Source: Bacillota bacterium
Lineage (GTDB): Bacteria > Bacillota > Clostridia > Lachnospirales > Cellulosilyticaceae
Direction of reading: 5' to 3'
NCBI GenBank assembly: GCA_023457875.1
Contig: JAEXBC010000270.1
Location: 1 to 10,059, forward strand
DNA: 10,059 nt
Below, piece by piece: positions 1 to 8,636 of the stretch. The translations under genes and the position numbers were made by a program. How positions within the stretch are numbered: the stretch's first letter is position 1; each line of letters starts with the position of its first letter. Below the pieces are notes generated by a model. The model saw only the letters and a program-made list of their open reading frames with translations. It was not told where the DNA came from and did no database searches.

Positions 1-1
1 A

Positions 2-91
2 ATGAACGCATTACAGGAACGGATAAAAAATAAGATTGCTCTCTCAAAAAGAGAACGGGATTTCTTATCTATGTATGGAGATTGTATTTAG
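2..91 (+). CDS. C-terminal end of an unidentified protein (5' end outside window)
   Basis: Frame 2 is open from the left edge to a TAG stop at 89-91 and gives 29 residues, ending LSMYGDCI. The other two + frames stop at once or by position 33. The tail is rich in charged residues (ERIKNK, SKRERD) and looks helical, as coding sequence from a mobile-element gene often does. It is too short to assign to a family. Its orientation matches the three element genes that follow, so it is probably part of the same integrated element. It could be chance open frame, but the amino-acid composition argues for a real gene end. Confidence 0.4.
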   Translation: MNALQERIKNKIALSKRERDFLSMYGDCI

Positions 92-116
92 TACCTTGCA
101 CTCCATACGATTCTCA

Positions 117-145
117 TTGACGATAGACGGATATGTTGTTAAGAT
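117..145 (+). promoter_or_regulatory. Candidate promoter of the DUF6076-like gene
   Basis: TTGACG (117-122, 5/6 to the -35 consensus) lies 17 bases before TAAGAT (140-145, 4/6 to the -10 consensus). Transcription would start near 152 and give a leader of about 45 nt before the start at 196. Spacing is ideal, but the -10 is weak. Confidence 0.4.
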
Positions 146-195
146 AGTAATAGGTTTTTGAATGAACCTGATTACAAGCAGAAAGAAGGATTACC

Positions 196-1116
196 ATGAA
201 CCAGTTATTTAAGAGAAGTTCCTCCAACTGGATACGATATGATAGATATGAATGGCGCACCGACGATAAAGGGATTTTGTATATTACACCTGCCAAAGAT
301 GCAAAGCCAGACTTATATAATCCAATCAAGGATGCAGACGAGTTGGTGCTTGCTGCAATCAATCTTGGATTGTTATGCATGAAAAGTGAAACGGGTAAAG
401 AAGAATTAAAGGATAGCATTATGACCTTCGTAACAAAATATGGTCTGCTTGGTTTTATGACTGCACTACCTACTACACCAGAGTTTATTACCTACGAAGC
501 TGTTTACCTTCCTCTAAACCATTTTATAAAAGAAGAATCCATGACAACGGAGCGATACCTTTCCTATTTCTTTCCGTTTGAGCAGATTTCTTTTTCGAAG
601 AAAAATCGTGAATCCGTATGGAATATTACAGATAAAGATATGATGGCAATTACAATGGCTCTGAAAAATAAACCGCAGGCTGTGAACATGAGTTTCCAGA
701 AAGAATATGCAGAAAGATACGATTGGCTTGTGGAAGAATTCAAGGATTGGGCATTTACCTTTGTGACCAGCTTCCTTTATTATCAGGATTACGATATTTT
801 AAATAATGAGCAGAAACGTCTGTATCAGCAGGGTATGTCTGCCTTTGGTGGAATCGCACCAACCTATCATGTGGAATTGCGTGAGCGACCAACTCTTGTA
901 TGGGACTTTCATTCTTTGCTGTTAGAAATACAGATGATGTTCAGTTTCATGCTTACCGATGAGAAATCTTCCATCAAAGTGTGTAAGCATTGTGGCAAGG
1001 CTTTTATTGCAAGCAGACCAAATGCAGAATTTTGTAGTCCGCAATGCAAAAACCAGTATAATGTTTATAAGAGCAGAAGCAAGAAGATGGATGCGATGGA
1101 TGAAGATGATGATTAG
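196..1116 (+). CDS. Zinc-ribbon protein, probably DUF6076 family
   Basis: A 306-residue protein of unknown function. The N-terminal 250 residues are a soluble, mostly helical, aromatic-rich region with no signal peptide or membrane segment. The C-terminus has a treble-clef/zinc-ribbon-like cysteine set, C263-x2-C266-x13-C280-x3-C284 (CKHCGKAF...FCSPQC), followed by a basic stretch (KNQYNVYKSRSKK) and an acidic tail (MDEDDD). That pattern resembles CGNR-like and DUF6076 C-termini and suggests nucleic-acid binding; this is inference. I recall DUF6076 proteins as common in Clostridia and their mobile elements, but could not check the match. The start is supported by AGAAGG six to seven bases upstream of ATG 196. 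It lies upstream of rhuM in the same direction with a 164-base gap and no clear terminator between them, so co-transcription is possible. Confidence 0.7.
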   Translation: MNQLFKRSSSNWIRYDRYEWRTDDKGILYITPAKDAKPDLYNPIKDADELVLAAINLGLLCMKSETGKEELKDSIMTFVTKYGLLGFMTALPTTPEFITYEAVYLPLNHFIKEESMTTERYLSYFFPFEQISFSKKNRESVWNITDKDMMAITMALKNKPQAVNMSFQKEYAERYDWLVEEFKDWAFTFVTSFLYYQDYDILNNEQKRLYQQGMSAFGGIAPTYHVELRERPTLVWDFHSLLLEIQMMFSFMLTDEKSSIKVCKHCGKAFIASRPNAEFCSPQCKNQYNVYKSRSKKMDAMDEDDD

Positions 1117-1121
1117 AATCC

Positions 1122-1146
1122 AGTTGTTCGGAAATTCCGAACAGCT
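1122..1146. repeat. Odd palindrome P1, upstream of rhuM
   Basis: TGTTCGGAA and TTCCGAACA (1125-1133 and 1135-1143) are perfect inverted arms around a single base at 1134. Pairing extends to 1122-1146 with one T-G mismatch. It contains the TCGGAA-N-TTCCGA core that recurs inside rhuM. It begins 6 bases after the stop of the upstream gene but has no following U-tract, so it does not look like a normal terminator. Confidence 0.75.
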
Positions 1147-1160
1147 TAAAATCTCAATTT

Positions 1161-1224
1161 GATTCTAAAAGGGATCGAATTCGACCCCTTTAAAATAATT
1201 ATTCGAATCAAAAATTTTAGAATT
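1161..1224. repeat. Nested inverted repeats in the rhuM leader
   Basis: ATTCTAAAA (1162-1170) pairs with TTTTAGAAT (1215-1223). Inside lies an imperfect palindrome, 1168-1191, centred on TCGAATTCGA (1175-1184) with flanking AAAGGG/CCCTTT-type arms, and an ATTCGAAT palindrome at 1201-1208. Together they could form a branched hairpin in RNA or a cruciform in DNA. No protein-coding explanation applies. Confidence 0.55.
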
Positions 1225-1241
1225 TCGCACCAATGGTGCGA
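1225..1241. repeat. Odd palindrome P2, upstream of rhuM
   Basis: TCGCACCA (1225-1232) and TGGTGCGA (1234-1241) are perfect 8-base arms around a single base at 1233. The one-base centre matches P1, P3 and P4, but the arm sequence differs. Its centre lies 21 bases from that of P3, about two helical turns. Confidence 0.7.
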
Positions 1242-1247
1242 GAAAAC

Positions 1248-1260
1248 TCGGGATTCCCGA
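1248..1260. repeat. Odd palindrome P3, just before the rhuM ribosome binding site
   Basis: TCGGGA (1248-1253) and TCCCGA (1255-1260) flank one base at 1254. It is the same core as P1 and P4 with one symmetric change in each arm (A to G on the left, T to C on the right), so the symmetry is preserved. It ends 8 bases before the GGAGG ribosome binding site of rhuM (1269-1273), a position suited to an operator or a translational control hairpin. Confidence 0.7.
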
Positions 1261-1280
1261 ATATAATTGGAGGATACACA

Positions 1281-2294
1281 ATGGATAATGAAAATAAAGG
1301 CGAAGTTCTGATTTATCAATCCGAAGATGGATTAACACATATAGATGTAAAAATGGAGGATGAAACTGTTTGGCTTACTCAACAGCAAATGGCAGAATTA
1401 TTCCAAACTTCCAGAACAAATGTGGTTGAACATATACAACATATTTACGAGGAAAATGAATTAGACGAAAATTCAACCTGTCGGAATTTCCGACAGGTTC
1501 GCCGAGAAGGTTCACGTGATGTGAATCGCAATATTCCATTTTACAATCTCGATATGATTATCTCCCTAGGATACCGTATCAAATCATCTATCGCCACCAA
1601 TTTTAGACGTTGGGCAACTGAACGCTTAAAGGAATATATGATTAAAGGATTTACTATGGATGATGAACGCCTAAAGCAGTCTGGTGGTGGCAATTACTGG
1701 AAAGAACTTTTGGATAGAATCAGGGACATCCGTTCTTCTGAAAAGATGTTATATCGTCAAGTCCTAGATTTATACGCAACAAGCGTGGATTATAACCCTA
1801 ATAGTGATGAATCAGGTCGATTCTTCAAGATTGTACAAAATAAATTACACTATGCTGCACATGGTCACACCGCTGCTGAAGTAATTTATGAACGTGCTGA
1901 TGCAGAAAAGCCTTATATGGGATTAACTTCCTTTTCAGGAGATCATCCGATGTCAAAGGATATTGGAATTGCAAAAAATTATCTGCAAGAAGATGAATTG
2001 AAAATTTTGAATAATCTTGTATCTGGATACTTTGATTTTGCAGAAGTTCAAGCGATGCGCAGAAATCCAATGTATATGAATGATTACATTGAGCATTTGG
2101 ATAATGTGCTTTCTTCTACTGGTGAAAAACTTTTAGTTGGTTCTGGGAAAGTTAGTCATGCACAGGCATTAAAAAAAGCAAAAGAGGAATATAGAAAGTA
2201 TCAAGTAATTGAAGTTACTCCTGTAGAGCAAGCTTATCTTAATACTATCAAAGACATAGAAAAAACCGCAAAAAAGAAATCGAGAGAAAAATAA
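1281..2294 (+). CDS. rhuM: RhuM-family protein
   Basis: A 337-residue member of the RhuM (virulence_RhuM) family, named after a Salmonella pathogenicity-island gene; its biochemical role is not established. The N-terminus has the typical EDETVWLTQQQMAELF segment (about 26-41), which reads as a helix-turn-helix-like DNA-binding region. Then come YNLDMIISLGYRI (88-100) and NFRRWATERLKEY (107-119). The C-terminal half has the family features NKLHYAAHGHTAAEVIYERA (187-206) and GLTSF (214-218), and a Lys-rich tail. The start at 1281 is preferred over an in-frame ATG at 1233 because GGAGG (1269-1273) lies seven bases upstream and family members begin close to this residue. No signal peptide or membrane segment is visible. 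It lies between a zinc-ribbon gene and a serine recombinase, so it is probably accessory cargo. A perfect palindrome interrupts the coding sequence at residues 65-73. Confidence 0.85.
   Translation: MDNENKGEVLIYQSEDGLTHIDVKMEDETVWLTQQQMAELFQTSRTNVVEHIQHIYEENELDENSTCRNFRQVRREGSRDVNRNIPFYNLDMIISLGYRIKSSIATNFRRWATERLKEYMIKGFTMDDERLKQSGGGNYWKELLDRIRDIRSSEKMLYRQVLDLYATSVDYNPNSDESGRFFKIVQNKLHYAAHGHTAAEVIYERADAEKPYMGLTSFSGDHPMSKDIGIAKNYLQEDELKILNNLVSGYFDFAEVQAMRRNPMYMNDYIEHLDNVLSSTGEKLLVGSGKVSHAQALKKAKEEYRKYQVIEVTPVEQAYLNTIKDIEKTAKKKSREK
1475..1499. repeat. Perfect 25-base palindrome P4 inside rhuM
   Basis: AACCTGTCGGAA (1475-1486) and TTCCGACAGGTT (1488-1499) are perfect 12-base arms around a single T at 1487. 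The core TCGGAA-N-TTCCGA is identical to P1. It lies in the reading frame over codons 65-73 (mostly TCRNFRQV), so both the protein and the symmetry are maintained. Confidence 0.85.
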
Positions 2295-2356
2295 TATAAA
2301 CAGTTCCGATTTACCCACTAGATTTCTCCTATTGGTGAAGGACAGGAAATACCCTC

Positions 2357-2386
2357 AAGGCAGAGCCACCAGCTCTGACTTTTTTT
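2357..2386 (+). terminator. Rho-independent terminator after rhuM
   Basis: CAGAGC (2361-2366) pairs with GCTCTG (2372-2377) around a 5-base loop. AAG/CTT extends the stem past one mismatch to 2357-2381, and a run of T covers 2380-2386. It lies 62 bases past the rhuM stop and upstream of the recombinase promoter, so it separates the two units. Confidence 0.75.
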
Positions 2387-2409
2387 CTATCCTAAATCTA
2401 ATAATTTTT

Positions 2410-2438
2410 TACACATTCCGGCTCTCGCGTGGTACAAT
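2410..2438 (+). promoter_or_regulatory. Recombinase promoter with extended -10
   Basis: TACACA (2410-2415, 4/6) lies 17 bases before TACAAT (2433-2438, 5/6). A TGG directly before the -10 forms an extended -10 element. Transcription would start near 2445, giving a leader of about 33 nt before ATG 2478. Confidence 0.65.
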
Positions 2439-2452
2439 AAATCCACAGATGA

Positions 2453-4298
<1,846 letters not shown>

Positions 4299-4489
4299 CT
4301 AGAAACACCCTAATGAACGGCATTCATGAGCACAATATCTTATAGTAGTTGTTCTTAGTGTGATAGCCCTTTTTTTGCATTTTTTAGATAGACTGTATTT
4401 ATTAACAATACATAAAGAATCGCAAATGCTTTTTTAATTTTTTATTATGTTAGATACAACTACACTTTAAGTAATGGGGAGGAAAGAAA
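4299..4489. other. Intergenic segment expected to hold the right end of the mobile element
   Basis: The recombinase is the last recognisable element gene, and the next gene begins the chromosomal set. The stretch has T-rich runs (4370-4385 and 4430-4447) and a short inverted repeat, TGTATT/AATACA (4394-4399 and 4407-4412). I cannot identify the attachment-site core, because the other end of the element lies outside the window. No convincing promoter for the gene at 4490 was found; TATTAT at 4443-4448 lacks a good -35. Confidence 0.4.
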
Positions 4490-6025
4490 ATGAATTTTAG
4501 AAAAAAAGTTCTATTGTTATTGTCTTTATCAACTGCTACACTAACATATACACCAAGTGTTTGTGCTAGTACGTTTAATCCTGTAAGTTATGTGAGTGCG
4601 CCCACGGCTTCTGGTGGTACATCAACACCACCTGCTGTAGTGGTAGATACAACGAAGCCAACCATTAGCACCTACACTAAAGTAAGAGATTCCAAGACCT
4701 ACCTTATGATAGATGCATACGATGCTAATGGCATAAAAACTATCAAAGTAAATGGTTCTACAAGTGGTGTAACCATCTATGACGGAGCCTATTGTTATGA
4801 AGTAACTAGTAGCAAAACATACACCATAGAAGTCTATGATACCTATGGAAATTATGCAACTAAATCTGTATCAGTAACTGTTAGCGATAATGCTCCTACT
4901 TTATCTTTATCAAAAACCTCTTCAAGTGGCACTTATTATCTTGTTATCAAGTATTCTGATGACAAGAAGGTAAAAAAGATAACGGTTAATGGTGAATCTA
5001 TTTCCTTTGATGCCGATGAGGATACTGTAAAATATAAGATTACTGCTTCTGATGATTACAAGGTTGTTGTAACAGATAGTGATGGCAATACTACTACTAA
5101 AACCCTCACGGTCTCTATTAGTGATGACGCCCCTTCCCTAAGTCTTTCAAAAGTTAATAAAGACGGAAAATGGTATTTGGTAATTAAAGCAAGTCCAAAG
5201 AATAAGCATAAAATTTCAAAAGTAACTGTTGATAACAAAAAAATCTCCTTTAGCGCTTCTGGAGATGAGGTCACCTATGAAATCACTAAAACAGGCACCT
5301 ACAAGGTTGTGGTAGTTGATGATTCTGATCTTGAAACAACTGACAGCTTATACATTGAGGTAAAAAATAGTACAGCACCTATTTTGACCCTTTCTCAAAG
5401 CTATATCAATAATTACTGGTATATTATTATTAACGTCACTGACGATGATAAAATCACTAGCCTAACGGTTAACAAAACACCTTTAAGTGTGTCTAGTGGT
5501 GGTGGTACTGTCCGTTATCAGGTTTTAGCTGCTGGTAACTATACTGTAACTGCAAAGGATAATGATGGTAACGAGACAAGCAAAACGATTTATGTACAAG
5601 GGCCAAACACGGTAGCTAATGTTCAAAAACAAACGGTTGTCTTTAAGCTCAACAATAAATCTTGGAGTAAGGACGGCGTTACTCAATCAAATATGGAAGC
5701 TGCTCCAACCACTAAAAAGGGACGCATTTATTTGCCCCTTAGATATGTGGCTTATGCGTTAAATATTGATTCAGCAAATATTAGCTGGGATGCCAAATCA
5801 AAAACCGCAATCATTAAGGATGGCTCTAATGTTATTAAAATAACAGAAGGCTCCAACATCATGTATGTAAATAACAACAAGGTGAGCATGGATGCAGCAA
5901 GTTATCAACTTAATGGTAGGATCATGCTTCCTATTTCTCAAGTATCAAAAGCCTTTAGTTCAAAAGGTGTATCATTAAATTGGGATAACAAGACAAAAAC
6001 CGTAACCATTACAACTGGCAAATAA
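4490..6025 (+). CDS. Secreted protein with four Ig-like repeats and a Cu-amine-oxidase-N1 domain
   Basis: A 511-residue exported protein. A signal peptide (MNFRKK, then a hydrophobic run, then SVCA) is probably cleaved after A26. After a Pro/Thr/Ser linker come four tandem beta-sandwich repeats of about 80 residues (about 57-132, 135-212, 214-292 and 296-370). Each starts with a P-x-[IL]-[ST] type strand, contains K-[IV]-T-V-[ND]-like turns (ITVNGESI, VTVDNKKI, LTVNKTPL) and ends YTIEVYDTYGN, YKVVVTDSDGN, YKVVVVDDSD or YTVTAKDNDGN. The C-terminus (about 380-511) matches the copper-amine-oxidase N1 domain, with YLPLRYVAYAL, ISWDAKSKTAII, GRIMLPISQVSKAF and LNWDNKTKTVTI. That domain is common in clostridial surface proteins, where it is thought to serve cell-wall attachment rather than catalysis; no amine-oxidase catalytic domain is present. 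ATG 4490 has GGGGAGG (4476-4482) seven bases upstream. The true ligand is unknown. Confidence 0.85.
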   Translation: MNFRKKVLLLLSLSTATLTYTPSVCASTFNPVSYVSAPTASGGTSTPPAVVVDTTKPTISTYTKVRDSKTYLMIDAYDANGIKTIKVNGSTSGVTIYDGAYCYEVTSSKTYTIEVYDTYGNYATKSVSVTVSDNAPTLSLSKTSSSGTYYLVIKYSDDKKVKKITVNGESISFDADEDTVKYKITASDDYKVVVTDSDGNTTTKTLTVSISDDAPSLSLSKVNKDGKWYLVIKASPKNKHKISKVTVDNKKISFSASGDEVTYEITKTGTYKVVVVDDSDLETTDSLYIEVKNSTAPILTLSQSYINNYWYIIINVTDDDKITSLTVNKTPLSVSSGGGTVRYQVLAAGNYTVTAKDNDGNETSKTIYVQGPNTVANVQKQTVVFKLNNKSWSKDGVTQSNMEAAPTTKKGRIYLPLRYVAYALNIDSANISWDAKSKTAIIKDGSNVIKITEGSNIMYVNNNKVSMDAASYQLNGRIMLPISQVSKAFSSKGVSLNWDNKTKTVTITTGK

Positions 6026-6029
6026 ATAC

Positions 6030-6067
6030 AAGGGCTAATACACAGACGTAAATGTGTATTAGCCCTT
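6030..6067. terminator. Bidirectional terminator between the convergent genes
   Basis: A perfect 15-bp stem (6030-6044 with 6053-6067, containing AGGGCTAATACAC) and an 8-base loop lie 4 bases after the stop of the secreted-protein gene and 19 bases beyond the glmM stop. The - strand continues TGTATTTATTT, a modest U-tract; the + strand reads TTAAAATATATT. It probably stops transcription from both sides. Confidence 0.75.
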
Positions 6068-6086
6068 AAAATATATTACTAAATTT

Positions 6087-7439
6087 TTATTCACCTAATC
6101 TTTCTTCAATAAAAGCGGCCAACTTACGGGCCTCTTTTTCTAATTCTGCCTTATCTTTTCCTTCAATCATAACACGTACCAGTGGTTCTGTACCTGATGG
6201 TCTAATCAGTACCCGTCCTTCGCCTTTGAATTTGTTCTCTAAGGCTTCAATTGCTTCTTGAATTTCTAAGTCTTCTATATAAGCATTTTTATTGTCAGAT
6301 TTAACATGGGCATTTACAAGTACTTGAGGGAAGATTTGCATACATTCTTTAAGCGCTGATAAGGCTTTGCCCGTCTTCTTCATGACATATAATAACTGAA
6401 TGGCTGTAATCAGTCCATCTCCTGTTGTATTATGATCAAGAAAAATCACATGACCTGATTGCTCTCCTCCTAAGTTGTACCCGTGCTTAATCATCTTTTC
6501 TAATACGTAACGGTCACCTACTCTAGTTTGAACAAGATTGATACCTTTGTCCTTGCTCATCACTGAAAGTCCAAGATTACTCATTACTGTGGCTACAATG
6601 GTATCACGTTTTAATATACCTCGCTCCTTCATATCTAATCCCACAATACTAAGGATTTGATCACCATCTATCACTTCGCCCTTTTCATCAACAGCAAGGC
6701 AACGGTCTGCATCTCCATCAAAGGCAATTCCAGCTTGCAGTTTTCTTCCTACTACCTGACTTTGAAGATCTGACATATGGGTCGAACCACATAATCTATT
6801 AATATTGATACCACTAGGCTTATGGTGAATCAATTCTACCTCTGCCCCGAGTCTTTCAAAGGCAATAGAAGCCACTTCTGATGCAGCACCATTAGCACAG
6901 TCTACAAGTATTTTTAAGCCTCTTAAATCTCCTGGAATTGTATTACAAACAAAATCCACATATTTTTGAACCACATCAGGATTCATATCCCAAGTTCCGA
7001 TATTTTCTCCTGTAGGCATTGTAATTTTATCGCTTCTTGTTAAGATCAAGTTTTCTATCTCATCTTCCAGCTCATCACGTAATTTATAACCTTCGCTATT
7101 AAAGAATTTAATACCATTAAATTCTACAGGATTATGAGAAGCTGAAATCATAACTCCCGCATCCGCATCAAGCTCTCTCACTAAGTATGCTACAGCAGGT
7201 GTAGGGGCAACTCCTATAGAAATAGCTTTTGCGCCCACAGAACAAATACCAGCAACTAAAGCTGCCTCAAGCATTGTTCCTGAAATACGTGTATCTCTTG
7301 CTACAATAATTTTAGGTTGTTTTTTTGTTTCCTTTGTTAAAACATAAGCACCTGCTTGGCCAAGTTGATAAGCAAGATTGCCTGTCAGTTCAGTATTAGC
7401 TACTCCTCTAACACCATCTGTTCCAAATAATTTTCCCAT
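6087..7439 (-). CDS. glmM: Phosphoglucosamine mutase
   Basis: Converts glucosamine-6-phosphate to glucosamine-1-phosphate, on the route to UDP-N-acetylglucosamine for peptidoglycan; cytoplasmic. The 450-residue length is standard. The N-terminal MGKLFGTDGVRGVAN is diagnostic. The active-site serine S101 lies in ISASHNP (98-104) and is phosphorylated in the working enzyme. The metal-binding loop is DGDADR (241-246, Asp 241/243/245), the sugar-binding loop is GGEQSGH (324-330) and the phosphate-binding loop is RPSGTEP (413-419). ATG 7439 has GAGG eight bases upstream. In Firmicutes glmM is usually co-transcribed with cdaA and cdaR, and GlmM can bind and inhibit the CdaA cyclase. Here cdaR lies upstream with one gene in between, and glmM has its own promoter. 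All key residues are intact. Confidence 0.98.
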   Translation of the reverse strand: MGKLFGTDGVRGVANTELTGNLAYQLGQAGAYVLTKETKKQPKIIVARDTRISGTMLEAALVAGICSVGAKAISIGVAPTPAVAYLVRELDADAGVMISASHNPVEFNGIKFFNSEGYKLRDELEDEIENLILTRSDKITMPTGENIGTWDMNPDVVQKYVDFVCNTIPGDLRGLKILVDCANGAASEVASIAFERLGAEVELIHHKPSGININRLCGSTHMSDLQSQVVGRKLQAGIAFDGDADRCLAVDEKGEVIDGDQILSIVGLDMKERGILKRDTIVATVMSNLGLSVMSKDKGINLVQTRVGDRYVLEKMIKHGYNLGGEQSGHVIFLDHNTTGDGLITAIQLLYVMKKTGKALSALKECMQIFPQVLVNAHVKSDNKNAYIEDLEIQEAIEALENKFKGEGRVLIRPSGTEPLVRVMIEGKDKAELEKEARKLAAFIEERLGE

Positions 7440-7484
7440 GAAATGTGCCTCACTTTCCTTGAGGGATATTTTTACTTCCCATTC

Positions 7485-7513
7485 ATTATAAACTTACTTA
7501 ACCTATCTTACAA
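7485..7513 (-). promoter_or_regulatory. Promoter of glmM
   Basis: On the - strand TTGTAA (7508-7513, 4/6) lies 17 bases before a perfect TATAAT (7485-7490). Transcription would start near 7478 and give a leader of about 40 nt. No clear terminator was seen after the upstream gene, so read-through from it may also contribute. Confidence 0.7.
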
Positions 7514-7546
7514 CCATTTCAATAAACACGATGTTGCACAAGAGTG

Positions 7547-8494
7547 CTAATTCATTTCATTATAAAAGTCTTTGATTACCTTACAAGCAGGTTTGCCGTA
7601 AACCTCATGCCCCACTTGCTTCGCGCCAAATTCTTTTTTGTATAGGTGAGTGTTCCATTGCCATATACCAAAGCCTCTTACCCAAGGATGCTGTTTACAC
7701 TTCTCAAACATCTCTATAAAATATTGAGCTTGTTCTTCTATATCTAGGTGTTCTTCTAGCTGCCAGTTATTAGGCTCTAAACTAGAGCCTTTGGAAGACA
7801 TACACCCTACTTGCATCAAAACAAAAGGTTTGTTGTAGCGTTCAACCACGCTCTTAATCCGTATAAGTTCCTTCTCCCAAGCATCAATAGGATAATAACC
7901 ACTTGCTGAAATAACATCTACAGCATCCCACCAGCTGACCTCTCCCTCTTGATATTTGTCAGTCGAATAGATTAAAAGGCCTTTATATGTGTCTCTAACT
8001 TTACCAATAAGCGCTCTCCACTCGGTTTCTCTTCGTTGTGACATCACTAGTTCTGTGCCCACCACGAATCCATCACACCTTGTTTCTTCTGCAATCTGGG
8101 CATAATACAATATGAACTGGTTATAGTTCCTAAACCAATTACACCACTTGCTTTCACAAGGTACATCAATATCAAAGAAATTGATATAGGCTCTCCATGT
8201 GCCATCTATACAATTCAGCATAGGCTTTAGAATGACCTTTAAGCCTAAAGTTTTAGCAAAATCAATCATTTCTACAACTTCTTCCTTTTTAGGAACAGGA
8301 CTTCCTTTAAAAAAGATTTCTTCTGAGTGGGCCGTTTCTTGGTAACCCATTACAATTAAAACAACTGTATTTGCTCCTGTTTCCTCTGCCATAATCCTCA
8401 TAGACTCTTTTGCCTTTTCATCAGCAAATTTTCCTCTTTGGGTTATATATCCAAAATTTACACCTTTAATATAGGGTAAATCAATTGCTTCCAT
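7547..8494 (-). CDS. GH113-like TIM-barrel protein, possible pseudoenzyme
   Basis: A 315-residue cytoplasmic protein with no signal peptide. Its fold signature is that of glycoside hydrolase family 113, related to beta-mannanases: GVNFGYITQRGKF (11-23), GANTVVLIVMGYQ (40-52), LGLKVILKPMLN (83-94), GFVVGTELV (142-150), a long WRALIGKVR helix, ISASGYYPI (195-203) and GFGIWQWN (274-281). In this family the acid/base is the Glu in GTEL, here E148. The nucleophile Glu, as I recall about 80 residues later, aligns with MQVGC, where this protein has Gln228 (codon CAA, 7811-7813). The length matches single-domain family members and no frame break is seen. ATG 8494 has GGGAGG eight bases upstream. It lies between cdaR and glmM on its own promoter. 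If inactive as a hydrolase, it may bind sugars or have an altered reaction; that is inference. Confidence 0.8.
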   Translation of the reverse strand: MEAIDLPYIKGVNFGYITQRGKFADEKAKESMRIMAEETGANTVVLIVMGYQETAHSEEIFFKGSPVPKKEEVVEMIDFAKTLGLKVILKPMLNCIDGTWRAYINFFDIDVPCESKWCNWFRNYNQFILYYAQIAEETRCDGFVVGTELVMSQRRETEWRALIGKVRDTYKGLLIYSTDKYQEGEVSWWDAVDVISASGYYPIDAWEKELIRIKSVVERYNKPFVLMQVGCMSSKGSSLEPNNWQLEEHLDIEEQAQYFIEMFEKCKQHPWVRGFGIWQWNTHLYKKEFGAKQVGHEVYGKPACKVIKDFYNEMN

Positions 8495-8636
8495 ATCATA
8501 TGCCTCCCTATCATCAAATTGGCTACAAGGACTATACCTATAGCAAGATGGATATGACTAAACATAAAAATTCACTAGATCACCTCTTGCTCTTTCTCTA
8601 TACAAAGTATGTTACATAAGATATAGCCACATATGT

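Noticed and set aside
959..1162. 67-residue + strand open frame
   Set aside because: It overlaps the zinc-ribbon coding region in another frame and has no protein-like motif.
1262..1267. Perfect TATAAT as a rhuM promoter -10
   Set aside because: It would start transcription after the GGAGG site and about 7 bases before the ATG, and there is no -35 at the right distance. It is part of the AT-rich bases before the RBS.
1233..1280. Upstream in-frame ATG as the rhuM start, adding 16 residues
   Set aside because: It lies inside palindrome P2 with no ribosome binding site, while 1281 has an ideal GGAGG and fits family N-termini.
4312..4328. AATGAACG-CATT similarity between position 1 and about 4313 as element direct repeats
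   Set aside because: Only about 12 matching bases with a gap. The first copy lies inside coding sequence and not at an element end.
6030..6067. Long inverted repeat as an insertion sequence end or attachment site
   Set aside because: Position between two convergent gene ends and the stem-loop shape are fully explained by a shared terminator.
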